Assembly (NCBI GenBank): GCA_964510225.1
Contig: CAZEAN010000013.1
Coordinates: forward strand, 7,700 to 71,699
DNA from: CAZEAN01 sp964510225
Lineage (GTDB): Bacteria > Planctomycetota > Planctomycetia > Isosphaerales > Isosphaeraceae
Direction: 5' to 3'
DNA: 64,000 nt
A program made the translations under genes and the position numbers. Within the stretch, counting starts at the first letter, position 1, and each line of letters opens with the position of its first letter. This document shows positions 17,007-25,171 of this stretch, piece after piece. Below the pieces are notes generated by a model that worked only from the letters and a program-made list of their open reading frames with translations, was not told the DNA's origin and searched no databases.

Positions 17007-18848
17007 TTAAGGATTGGCAGTGGAAAGATCGCGGGCACGCTTCACGATCTCCAAGAACTCGTCGCGATAACCGTCATCGCTCGCACCAAGACCTGCTTGG
17101 GCAAGTTCAAGAACTGCGTTGTAAGTCGCGTTACCCTTGTAGGGAGAGTCACGAAGAAGCATCCCGAAAAGAGCCACAGAAGACGCAAACTGAAAGTTGG
17201 GAGACGCTTCACTATAGTCATGACCGGAGTCCGTGATCGGAATCTCGATCAGCGTACTTTCTACACCCTCGGGTTCTTTATAGCGAAGCTTAACGGTCAT
17301 CAGCTCATCGCTGGTGGAGCCTTCGGGGACGCTCGTCTGCCCGACATACTTTGATTCTGGCGCGTCGGGAACAGTACCTTCCAATCCAGGAGGCATTAAT
17401 TCATAGAGTGCAGTAACACTGTGCCCCGCGCCAATCTCACCAGCATCCTTAGTGTCGTCATTGAAGTCTTGGGCTTCAAGCAAACGATTTTCGTAACCGA
17501 TTAATCGGTAGGCCCCGACTTGTGCGGGGTTAAAGTCGACTTGGACTTTGACATCCTTGGCAATTGTGACCAACGTTCCGCCGATCTGATCAACCAGGAG
17601 TTTGCGCGCTTCATTAAGGGAGTCGATATAGCCGTAGTTTCCATTGCCTCGATCTGCCAGCGCTTCCATTTTCGAATCTTGGTAGTTGCCCGTCCCGAAG
17701 CCGAGGACGCTCAAGAAGACGCCGCTCTTCGCCTTGTCCTCAATCAATCGAGTGAGTCGGCCCTCGTCAGAGATTCCGACGTTAAAGTCACCATCCGTGC
17801 AGAGGATCACGCGATTGATGCCGCCGGGAATAAACTGCTCGGTGGCGATCTTGTAGGCAAGTTGGATTCCCGCCGCGCCGGCTGTAGAGCCACCGGGTAT
17901 GAGCCGTTCCAAGGCCGTAAGGATTGCCGGCTTATTGTCACCGGAAGTCGCCGGTAAGACCAATCCCTCGGCACTCGCGTAGACCGCGATGCTGACGGTG
18001 TCGTTTTCTCCGAGCTGGTCGACCATCAGTCGCATCGCTTTCTTGAGGAGCGGCAACTTATCAGGGGAGTTCATCGAGCCGGAGACATCAATGAGGAAGA
18101 CCAGGTTGCTTAGTCGATGCGTCTCAAAATCAAGCTCGCGACCCTTGATTCCGATCCGTGCCAGCCGATGGTCGCCCTTCCAAGGACAACGCGCGACCTC
18201 GACGCTGACGTTGAAGGGATGAGGGTCGCCCTCGGAGGGAGCAGGATCATCATATCTGAAGTAGTTGACCAATTCTTCGATGCGGACAGCATCTGGCGGC
18301 GGAAGTTGGTTCTGTCGGAGCAAGAAGCGGCGAATGTTTGCGTACGAAGCAGTATCGACATCAACCGCAAACGTCGAGAGTGGCGCCATGGAGGCTCGGA
18401 GGAAGGGATTATCGTTAATCCGCGCGTACGACTCTCGACTTAGTTCCGTCAGCGGTTCCGGAATTCCTCCCGTCTCGAGGCCATCTTGTCCATTTGCCTT
18501 GCCCATATCCATCGAGTTGATGCTTGAGTCGCTGCTGAGGAGACCGGGAGCCTCAGGCACAGGACCCTCGGTGCTGCCGAGGGGCTGTGAACGTCGATCA
18601 GCAGCGGATGTAGGAGGAGGCGGAATCGCAGCCCGCGACTCCACGGATGCAAAGTCAGCCGGAAAACCTTCAGCCATGTCCTCGTCATAACCAATGGCCC
18701 CACTCGGTGCCATTTCGACTTGAGCTTCTGGCTCGTGGTTAATACCACACCCTCCGAGAATGAGACCGATCAATCCAAGGATCCAGTGAGGCCGGAGTGA
18801 AGCTCCGAAGGTGGCCAGAAACCGTGACGTCGTATTCTTGGTGCGCAT
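17007..18848 (-). CDS. YfbK-type VWA domain lipoprotein
   Basis: 613 residues from ATG 18848, with GGAGAG 8 bases upstream; GTG 18863 is in frame. The N-terminus has a signal peptide ending in a lipobox (LILGGC), so the mature protein is a lipid-anchored surface protein. After a low-complexity region come the YfbK N-terminal domain (NPFLRASMAPLSTFAVDVDTASYANIRRFL), a VWA domain with the complete MIDAS DVSGS (Asp254) and CTDGDFN, and the C-terminal domain ending RDEFLEIVKRARDL. Such proteins bind partners through a metal-dependent adhesion site. The partner is unknown. No MoxR ATPase is beside it. It converges with the GH32-like gene. Confidence 0.88.
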   Translation of the reverse strand: MRTKNTTSRFLATFGASLRPHWILGLIGLILGGCGINHEPEAQVEMAPSGAIGYDEDMAEGFPADFASVESRAAIPPPPTSAADRRSQPLGSTEGPVPEAPGLLSSDSSINSMDMGKANGQDGLETGGIPEPLTELSRESYARINDNPFLRASMAPLSTFAVDVDTASYANIRRFLLRQNQLPPPDAVRIEELVNYFRYDDPAPSEGDPHPFNVSVEVARCPWKGDHRLARIGIKGRELDFETHRLSNLVFLIDVSGSMNSPDKLPLLKKAMRLMVDQLGENDTVSIAVYASAEGLVLPATSGDNKPAILTALERLIPGGSTAGAAGIQLAYKIATEQFIPGGINRVILCTDGDFNVGISDEGRLTRLIEDKAKSGVFLSVLGFGTGNYQDSKMEALADRGNGNYGYIDSLNEARKLLVDQIGGTLVTIAKDVKVQVDFNPAQVGAYRLIGYENRLLEAQDFNDDTKDAGEIGAGHSVTALYELMPPGLEGTVPDAPESKYVGQTSVPEGSTSDELMTVKLRYKEPEGVESTLIEIPITDSGHDYSEASPNFQFASSVALFGMLLRDSPYKGNATYNAVLELAQAGLGASDDGYRDEFLEIVKRARDLSTANP

Positions 18849-18999
18849 CGAATCACTCTCCACGAGAATCGGGATCGGGTAGTGAGCAGGATGACCTTGG
18901 AGTAGATGGTCAGGAAAATCCCCGGGACCTCCATCATCCCCTTACCTCTTTACGATTCAGGAAGGTGTTCTATTGGGACAAATTTGAGAGCGAGATGGA

Positions 19000-19434
19000 T
19001 TAATCTCCTGCTCGGGAGCGGATCAACAACTTGAGCTGGCCACGGACAGGTCCCTTAGCATCGATCAATAGGCGTCCGAAATGCTGATACGTTAACGACG
19101 ATTCTTTTCCGAAACGAGGTCGCGATGCGACGTGAGAGCGACTCTTGGGTAGGGCGGAAAGCACAAAGTCGCTCAGGGGCTGATCAACCTTCGGCTGACT
19201 GGGCTCTTTTGTATCGAGGAGAATCCGGAGTCGAGCGCTCTTCCAATGATCGGACGATCCCTCTGCAGGGAGCCAGTTTAGTTCTGTGATGGTATAGGCT
19301 CCATTCGGTAATCCAAAAATCACTTGGCTCTGCCCGACGACGTCGATTTCAAGTTGAGCATTGATCGTTTCTGGAGCCTCGACGCTCACGAAGGACATCA
19401 GACTGAGACTGGCGAGGAGACAGTTGAGCATCAT
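19000..19434 (-). CDS. secreted protein of unknown function
   Basis: 144 residues from ATG 19434. An N-terminal signal peptide (MMLNCLLASLSLMSFVSVEA) is clear and the rest is beta-strand-rich with a long basic stretch in the middle. No domain is recognised. It ends in LLIRSRAGD. The start overlaps, in another frame, the end of a possible upstream gene on the same strand. It may be a periplasmic protein paired with that gene. It lies upstream of the VWA lipoprotein gene on the same strand with a 151-base gap. Confidence 0.6.
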   Translation of the reverse strand: MMLNCLLASLSLMSFVSVEAPETINAQLEIDVVGQSQVIFGLPNGAYTITELNWLPAEGSSDHWKSARLRILLDTKEPSQPKVDQPLSDFVLSALPKSRSHVASRPRFGKESSLTYQHFGRLLIDAKGPVRGQLKLLIRSRAGD

Positions 19435-19711
19435 CCTTGACCTCAAGGCTCGGGATTAATCGATCGAGTAGACCCTTGACACGATTAGTGAGGTTGTCCG
19501 TCCTCGAATCGTCAAGGCGGAGACTGACCGACTCCCACAAAACTGTCAAGGAAAGCTCCGGGTGCCGATCTTCGGTCTCTGGCACGCCGGCGTTGAAGAA
19601 GTTCTTTACCAAGGAGTTTGCGGGGGTGTTAGAGACCCACTCTGGGTCGGTTTGCAACCCAGTCGTCGGCGGGTAGAAGCAGCGGTGCTTGCGAGACCTA
19701 TTGGACACCAT
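19349..19711 (-). CDS. possible small protein of unknown function
   Basis: 120 residues from ATG 19711. Codons end mostly in C or G and the composition is balanced over residues 20-95, as in a real gene, but no family is recognised. The last 28 residues overlap the signal-peptide gene in another frame (86 bases), which is unusual, so either this ORF or the exact start of its neighbour is wrong. No strong ribosome site is visible. It could be a regulator cotranscribed with the secreted protein. Confidence 0.35.
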   Translation of the reverse strand: MVSNRSRKHRCFYPPTTGLQTDPEWVSNTPANSLVKNFFNAGVPETEDRHPELSLTVLWESVSLRLDDSRTDNLTNRVKGLLDRLIPSLEVKDDAQLSPRQSQSDVLRERRGSRNDQCST

Positions 19712-19851
19712 CAAGAGGACCCAGCATGATCATAAACAATTCGCCCTAGGGGATTTTGTGCGAGAGCTAAAGGGGCACTATCTTTATTCGTGCAGTATCA
19801 GTGCAGTTGGTCGGGTTGATTCACGATGACCGATAATCGAGTGGCGTCCTC

Positions 19852-20328
19852 ATGAAATCCTGGAGTGCCGAATTGACGTATCGGGTTCTCGGTCCGAACG
19901 ACGTGAAAGACATGGAATCGATGATCGGGCTGTTCGGACGGGCCTTCGACGACCCCGACACCTACGGAAAGCTCCCGCCGACCCGGGACTATCTTGTCGA
20001 ACTCCTTGGGGGTCCCCACTTCATCGCCATTGCTGCGATCCTCGATGGAGTCGTGGTCGGTGGTCTCACTGCGTATGTTCTGACTAAGTTCGAGCAGGCT
20101 CGTAGTGAAATCTACATCTACGATCTTGCCGTCGACGAACCGTCCCGACGGAGAGGGATTGCCACGAGTCTCATCGAGAATCTCCGATTCGTTGCGGTAG
20201 ATCGTGGGGCCTGGATGATCTTTGTACAAGCGGATCAAGACGACACCGAGGCGATCGAGCTTTACTCAAAGCTAGGTCGTCGAACAGATGTTCTCCATTT
20301 CAACATCGCCTTGGGTGATCCGCGATAA
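19852..20328 (+). CDS. AAC(3)-I-like aminoglycoside 3-N-acetyltransferase (GNAT)
   Basis: 158 residues. It reads like the AAC(3)-I (gentamicin 3-N-acetyltransferase) family from end to end: LGPNDVKDME near the start, LFGRAFDDPDTY, HFIAIAAILDGVVVGGLTAYVL, then KFEQARSEIYIYDLAV, the acetyl-CoA loop RRRGIATSLI, FVQADQDDTEAIELYSKLG and a closing DVLHFNIA. Known members transfer acetyl from acetyl-CoA to the 3-amino group of gentamicin, sisomicin and fortimicin. The gene is single, in ordinary chromosomal surroundings with no integron or transposon sign, so it is probably an intrinsic homologue whose natural substrate may differ. Resistance is inference. Confidence 0.88.
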   Translation: MKSWSAELTYRVLGPNDVKDMESMIGLFGRAFDDPDTYGKLPPTRDYLVELLGGPHFIAIAAILDGVVVGGLTAYVLTKFEQARSEIYIYDLAVDEPSRRRGIATSLIENLRFVAVDRGAWMIFVQADQDDTEAIELYSKLGRRTDVLHFNIALGDPR

Positions 20329-20448
20329 AGTCGCGTTCCACTGTCGGGCAGAACGGAATCAGAGAGATGTAAAGTTGTAAGACTATCATCAAAAATTGAT
20401 TGAATATCTAGAATCAAGGAGTTTGGAAAGTGTTAGACATGTTGGGGA

Positions 20449-20754
20449 CTACCCGAGGTTTAGCAAGGCGAGGATCCCCATCGCGAACGCAGGGCCGACG
20501 ATTGTAAGTCCGACAAATTGACCCGCCTTGAGATCGATTGGGAGGCGGAGAAGGAGAGGCAATGAGCAAATCAGCGCTACGGTCTCCATCAAGGCTGCGG
20601 TGAAGAAAAGGAAGGTTAGCGCCAAACGTTGCCATTCCAAAGACGAACCCAACGATCTCAAGCCGATCCCTGAGACGACAAGCCCAACACAGAGGCCAAG
20701 CCAGCAAATGAGCGATCGCCGATAGAAAGATGAAGGACGGGAGGGTCGCCACAT
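20449..20754 (-). CDS. small membrane protein of unknown function
   Basis: 101 residues from ATG 20754, with TAGGT upstream. Three hydrophobic segments: LICWLGLCVGLVVSGIGL, LALTFLFFTAALMETVALIC and FVGLTIVGPAFAMGILALL. The middle one has a buried glutamate in a context (ALMETVAL) resembling the ion-binding helix of ATP-synthase c subunits, but the glycine-rich first helix of that family is missing. It follows the FetB-like gene on the same strand after 28 bases, so it may be cotranscribed with the exporter. Function unknown. Confidence 0.55.
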   Translation of the reverse strand: MWRPSRPSSFYRRSLICWLGLCVGLVVSGIGLRSLGSSLEWQRLALTFLFFTAALMETVALICSLPLLLRLPIDLKAGQFVGLTIVGPAFAMGILALLNLG

Positions 20755-20782
20755 TAGAATCAAGACCTAGGGTTGCATTCGG

Positions 20783-21598
20783 TCAATCTACGGGAGGTGG
20801 ACTGTTCTCAAGAAAATCGCGGCGGAGCTGATGTGCGTTGGTGAAGGCATGTCGAACTCGGAGTTTCAAGAGCGTGAGGATCGCGATTCCCACCGAGCCC
20901 CCAATCGCCAGATAGATCATGATTTGATAGCTCAAGGCGACGGTTGGCTCTGCACCGGCGAGGAGTTGGCCTGTTGTCATCCCCGGGATCGCCACGATTC
21001 CTGCGACCATCATCCCGTTGATCGTTGGCGTGAGTCCAGTCTGTATCGCGGTCCGAAATGCTGGTTGAACTGCTTGATCGCTGGTTGCGCCCAGGGCCAA
21101 TCTTCGCTCGATGAGGGCGGCATCTTCTCTGATCCTGCTCTCAAACCGATCCGCGGCCAAGGCAAGACCATTCACGCTATTCCCCAAGATCATCCCTAGA
21201 ATCGGGACCACGATCGATGTCTTGTACCATGGTTGAACCCCGAGAGCAGACTGTGTTGCGAGCAAAAGTGTCACCCCCGCGGCGACTGCCATTGCTAGAA
21301 AAGCCTCGAAACGGAGCGTCCAGTTGGGCCGTTGATGCCGAGCCCCGACCGCTTGTGCGGATGCGCTGAGCATCACGAGGGCGACGAGTGCAAGAAGCCC
21401 AGGACTACTTTGTTCGAACACAAACCTGAGGACAAAGCCAAGTAAGAGAAGCTGTCCGACCATCCGGAAGACCGCCACACAGAGGGAGCGGACCAATCCG
21501 ACCTTACGGAGTCCAAGATAGAGACCTACGAATGCGATCGGAATCGCCGTGGTTAGGAGCCCGATCAATGCTGGCGGCGCAGGAGACCCAGAATTCAT
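20783..21598 (-). CDS. fetB: FetB-type ABC transporter permease (UPF0014/YbbM family)
   Basis: 271 residues from ATG 21598, which overlaps the ATPase stop by ATGA. Polytopic permease with about seven helices. Family marks: ALIGLLTTAIPIAFVGLYLGLRKVG at the start, PILGMILGNSVNGLALAADRF, the coupling region LALGATSDQAVQPAFRTAIQTGLTPTINGMMVAGIVAIPGMTTGQLLAGAEP and YQIMIYLAIGGSVGI. In Escherichia coli the homologous FetAB pair exports iron and aids peroxide resistance; the same role is likely here but not proven. It is one operon with the ATPase gene. Confidence 0.9.
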   Translation of the reverse strand: MNSGSPAPPALIGLLTTAIPIAFVGLYLGLRKVGLVRSLCVAVFRMVGQLLLLGFVLRFVFEQSSPGLLALVALVMLSASAQAVGARHQRPNWTLRFEAFLAMAVAAGVTLLLATQSALGVQPWYKTSIVVPILGMILGNSVNGLALAADRFESRIREDAALIERRLALGATSDQAVQPAFRTAIQTGLTPTINGMMVAGIVAIPGMTTGQLLAGAEPTVALSYQIMIYLAIGGSVGIAILTLLKLRVRHAFTNAHQLRRDFLENSPPPVD

Positions 21599-22392
21599 GA
21601 GGTGGCCCCGACTGGTTTCGGGTCCGCCTGAGCCTCCGACCAACATCCCGCGTCGGCACGGTCAAGTACATCTGCCGTAGGCCCTCGGTCCCTGATTCGA
21701 CCAGCCTCCAGGACAAGAGCGGTTGTACCGAGTTGAGGCCCAAACTTTCGGTCGTGGGTCACCACGATGGTCCGGAGCTGATCCCGTTCTGCGCGACGGT
21801 CCAACGATCTGATCAATTGAATCGCCGAACCGGGATCGAGTCCGGCGGTTGGCTCGTCGAGAACCAGGAGCAGCGGCGACATCTGTAAAGCGACAGCGAT
21901 CGCGAGCCGTCGTTGTTCGCCACCAGAGAGAGTCTCGGCACGGCGATCAAGCGCATCACCCGGAATGCCGAACTCGTCGAGCGCTTGCTCAAGTTCAGCA
22001 GTGGGCGGAAAGGTTTTCCCAACAACCGCCGAGGGATATCGAAGATTCTCTCCGAGTGTTCCCGGTAACGGTCTGGGGTCCTGCGGGACTATCGAGACCA
22101 ACCGTCGGAGGGTCAGCACCGGGAGTTCTCGGAGATCAGTTGGACCGAACCGGAGGATACCAGAGTTCGGATCTTCGAGCCGATTGAGGAGCCGGAGGAG
22201 GGTGCTTTTGCCGGATCCCGATGGTCCAAGAATTAGATAACGGACAGTTGGATCAAAATCAACTGTAATACCTTTGATAATCTCCGATGCCCCGCGATTG
22301 ACTCGGAGATCTTCGATGATCAGCGGCTGGTCGCGGAGCTTATTTCGGAGCGCGTTCTCTTGGTTATCGCTCTGAGTCACGACGAGGCTCAC
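21595..22392 (-). CDS. fetA: FetA-type ABC transporter ATP-binding protein
   Basis: 265 residues from GTG 22392; other starts are possible because the first 20 residues are not conserved. ABC ATPase with Walker A GPSGSGKST, the Q-loop SIVPQDPRPL, signature LSGGEQRRLAIA, Walker B LLVLDEPTAGLDP and switch VVTHD. It energises the FetB-like permease whose gene it overlaps by four bases. It follows the VIT-VWA gene on the same strand after 82 bases; whether they share a transcript is unclear. Confidence 0.9.
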   Translation of the reverse strand: MSLVVTQSDNQENALRNKLRDQPLIIEDLRVNRGASEIIKGITVDFDPTVRYLILGPSGSGKSTLLRLLNRLEDPNSGILRFGPTDLRELPVLTLRRLVSIVPQDPRPLPGTLGENLRYPSAVVGKTFPPTAELEQALDEFGIPGDALDRRAETLSGGEQRRLAIAVALQMSPLLLVLDEPTAGLDPGSAIQLIRSLDRRAERDQLRTIVVTHDRKFGPQLGTTALVLEAGRIRDRGPTADVLDRADAGCWSEAQADPKPVGATS

Positions 22393-22474
22393 CCGGTTCG
22401 GATCCTGAACTTATCGTCTCGTCCCACCAGCTTGAGCACCATCTTCTCAGAGAATATCGGACGGTCCAAGAGTC

Positions 22475-24934
22475 CTAATGGCCCGTCTCACGATCTTCGA
22501 TGGTCTTCACTTTCGGAGGTTCAATCCGATAGACCTTCCCTCGGAGGTGAACCACGACCGGTTGCTTGAATGTCAGGCATTGGTTTTCGGTTGGATTCAA
22601 GCCTCTTGAAAGCTTGAAGTAGGTCTCGCTGAATTGCTCGATCACCTTGGCGGTCTTTTCTTGCTCCGGCTCCACTTCGGAGTCGAGCCAACGGCCCTCT
22701 CGATAGTAGAAGGTCTTCCTACCGAGCTGTCGGACGGTGCCAACCGGGATTTCGTTCCCTTGGAAGTCACGCGCGATGACGGGGACTCCGGCAGTCACAG
22801 GCCCCAGAGAAGGGAGCCGGTTGCGGCTTTCGGTATCTCCTTGAGGAAGTCCACCTCCGAAGCGTCCGCCAGCTTGGCCCATCTGCCGCTCGATTCCTAA
22901 TTGAGTCGACGATCGGTCTGACGCTCGACTTGGAGTTGCCGGGCTCCGACGAACCGAACGGCTGTTGTCAGCAGGCTGTAGGCCAAGGTCAAAGTGGTCC
23001 ATCGGCCTTCCTGGTGCTTCGGCGAGGAACTGATCCGGAGAGATGACCGAAAGACGGGTCTCAGCACCACGCTTGTAAAACGCCTTGTTGGAACGCTGGC
23101 CGACGCCGCTTCTTCCTGCAGTTTCCTCGAGTCGGACGAGTTGCTCGCGGGCCCTCAGGGTATTTCCGACCCCTGCAAAGAGATCAGTCTCTTCGTTCGC
23201 TAAGAAAGCTGTGTACGGTGTTAAAATCCCATACTTTTTGCTGAGTTCGACGAGCTCTTGGGTTAGCTCCGTACTCTCTCCGTGGAGGTCGATCTGGTCG
23301 ATAATGTCCCCGACTCGCCGAGCTGCCCACAACGGCTCCACGAATTCGTAACGTGAGCCCGATCCCGCTTCGGCGAGTTCAGCCGGAATCGTAATGGTCT
23401 GACGATCCCCGTTAATCGTGCCTCGGATGGTCAGCTCGGTCTTCCCCGAACCGTTGTAACGGCCGACGAGGGTCAGTTGGCCACCTTCGAAGAGGTCGGG
23501 GATCTCTCGAGGATACATCCGATTGAGGGAGGTGTTCCTCAGACTGATCTCAATCTCTGAAAGCGCTGGGCTGGTGATCTTGCTGTAGAACCGAGCGACA
23601 CTCGCTTCAATACTCTCTTCGGGAGTCACATATTCACTCGCGCCATGATTCTGTGCGCTGAGGCGATCAAGGAGCCTTGCGTTCACATCAAAGCCGACAC
23701 CGAAGGGAAAAAGCCGGGCGTCTTGTTTGTTAGCGTTCGCGGCCCGCTCTGCGATTTCAAGCTCGTTGGTGACCCCGGCGGTCGGTAAGCCGTCGGTCAT
23801 GAAGAGGACATATTGGGGGCGGCTATCTTCGTTGAGCATCTCCATGGCAGTCCGGAGCGCAGAGTCGATGTTCGTGCTTCCGCCCGCTCGGATGTTGTCG
23901 ACAAATTGACCGGCTTTCACCCGCGATTCTGGACTGAATCGTTGAAGTTCAGGTGCATAAGTCTCAATCCGATCATCATAGACGATGATGTTGAACGTGT
24001 CCCCGACGTTCAGATTGTCTAACACAAAGAGGACCGCTTTCCGGGCCTGTTCAATTTTCTTCCCAGACATCGATCCGGAACGATCCAGGACGAAGATCAC
24101 GGTTTTTGGAACAATCGTCCCCTGATCCGATCGAACCTCGGGACTTGCCAAGAGCAAAAAGTAGCCATCCTCGCCTGACTCGGGTCGATAACTGAAGACC
24201 GATGCCCCCAAGCCTCCCTCGGAAACGGTGTAGAATACCTGAAGATCGGCGGTCGGAATTACGTTGGAGGCCCGATAGTTGGCGATTGCATTGTTCGGGT
24301 CTTGAATCGACGTCGTAATCGGGTGAGAAGGACTGTAGAGCGTCTGGATTGCGTTCTGGCTTTTGACCTTGAGGGAAAAGTCGAGCGTTTCGATCGGTTT
24401 GTTGGTGAACTTCTGCGTACCAAACGGATACGAAAACTCGACGATGTTCTGATCCCGTTTCAAGAGCTCGGTGTAGGTCATCGTCACGGTCCGCTCAGCG
24501 CCGGCGGGGATCGGAAACACGCTTGTCTTGATCAAGCCCCGACCCATGTATTCGAGTAAGGCGGGATCACGCTTCCGTCGGACGATCTCCTCGTAGATGG
24601 CCTTGGCTTTGTTCGCATCGAGGACTTCGCCAACCAACTCGGTGCCATCGACCAGAAGGACGACGTTCTGAATCGCGCCCGCATTCGGAACGGGAAAGAG
24701 GTACTCAGCTTCGATTGTTCTAGAAGTTGGATTGGACAAAGTCTGTGAAACCCGGACCTGCGCAACCTGCTCTTTAACTTCCGCGTTAACTTCGATGCGT
24801 TCCACCTGAAAGGAGCCGGCAATCGGGACTTCGGCTCGACGATCGACGAGTAATCCCTGACCATTTGCCCATGATCCGACGGAGAGAACGAGAGAGGCTG
24901 TCACCAAAAGCATCCGACACCGATTGGGGCTCAT
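22475..24934 (-). CDS. VIT and VWA domain surface protein
   Basis: 819 residues from ATG 24934, chosen because AGGAGG lies 7 bases upstream and a signal peptide follows (MLLVTASLVLSVGSWANGQG); the frame is open to 25066. Order: signal peptide, VIT domain at about 40-165 (VRVSQTLSNPTSRTIEAEYLFPVP, KAIYEEIVRRKRDPALLEY), VWA domain at about 280-460 with MIDAS DRSGS (Asp284) and MTDGLPT, then a long C-terminal region with a Gly/Arg-rich stretch (QAGGRFGGGLPQG). The layout is that of inter-alpha-trypsin-inhibitor heavy-chain-like proteins. The protein is exported and probably binds other proteins through a metal ion. It is divergent from the Hsp70-like gene, sharing a 237-base promoter region. Confidence 0.9.
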   Translation of the reverse strand: MSPNRCRMLLVTASLVLSVGSWANGQGLLVDRRAEVPIAGSFQVERIEVNAEVKEQVAQVRVSQTLSNPTSRTIEAEYLFPVPNAGAIQNVVLLVDGTELVGEVLDANKAKAIYEEIVRRKRDPALLEYMGRGLIKTSVFPIPAGAERTVTMTYTELLKRDQNIVEFSYPFGTQKFTNKPIETLDFSLKVKSQNAIQTLYSPSHPITTSIQDPNNAIANYRASNVIPTADLQVFYTVSEGGLGASVFSYRPESGEDGYFLLLASPEVRSDQGTIVPKTVIFVLDRSGSMSGKKIEQARKAVLFVLDNLNVGDTFNIIVYDDRIETYAPELQRFSPESRVKAGQFVDNIRAGGSTNIDSALRTAMEMLNEDSRPQYVLFMTDGLPTAGVTNELEIAERAANANKQDARLFPFGVGFDVNARLLDRLSAQNHGASEYVTPEESIEASVARFYSKITSPALSEIEISLRNTSLNRMYPREIPDLFEGGQLTLVGRYNGSGKTELTIRGTINGDRQTITIPAELAEAGSGSRYEFVEPLWAARRVGDIIDQIDLHGESTELTQELVELSKKYGILTPYTAFLANEETDLFAGVGNTLRAREQLVRLEETAGRSGVGQRSNKAFYKRGAETRLSVISPDQFLAEAPGRPMDHFDLGLQPADNSRSVRRSPATPSRASDRSSTQLGIERQMGQAGGRFGGGLPQGDTESRNRLPSLGPVTAGVPVIARDFQGNEIPVGTVRQLGRKTFYYREGRWLDSEVEPEQEKTAKVIEQFSETYFKLSRGLNPTENQCLTFKQPVVVHLRGKVYRIEPPKVKTIEDRETGH

Positions 24935-25171
24935 GAGATCCTCCTCTTTGCATTTCAGAACCGTTTCGTAGAGATTCGGCCTCGATTGCCGAACAATTCT
25001 CTCAACGACCAGACCTTCGAATTTGTTAGGCCAGATTTTAAAGTAGGATCGGTTCTCGGAACCCACGAGAGACGTGTCTGATCATGGAACGTCGGGATGG
25101 CACTGGGTGAATTCATCAGGAATCCAGGCTCATCCAATTTCTGACTTGGCCTTTGTCCGGAGCCCGTTCTG

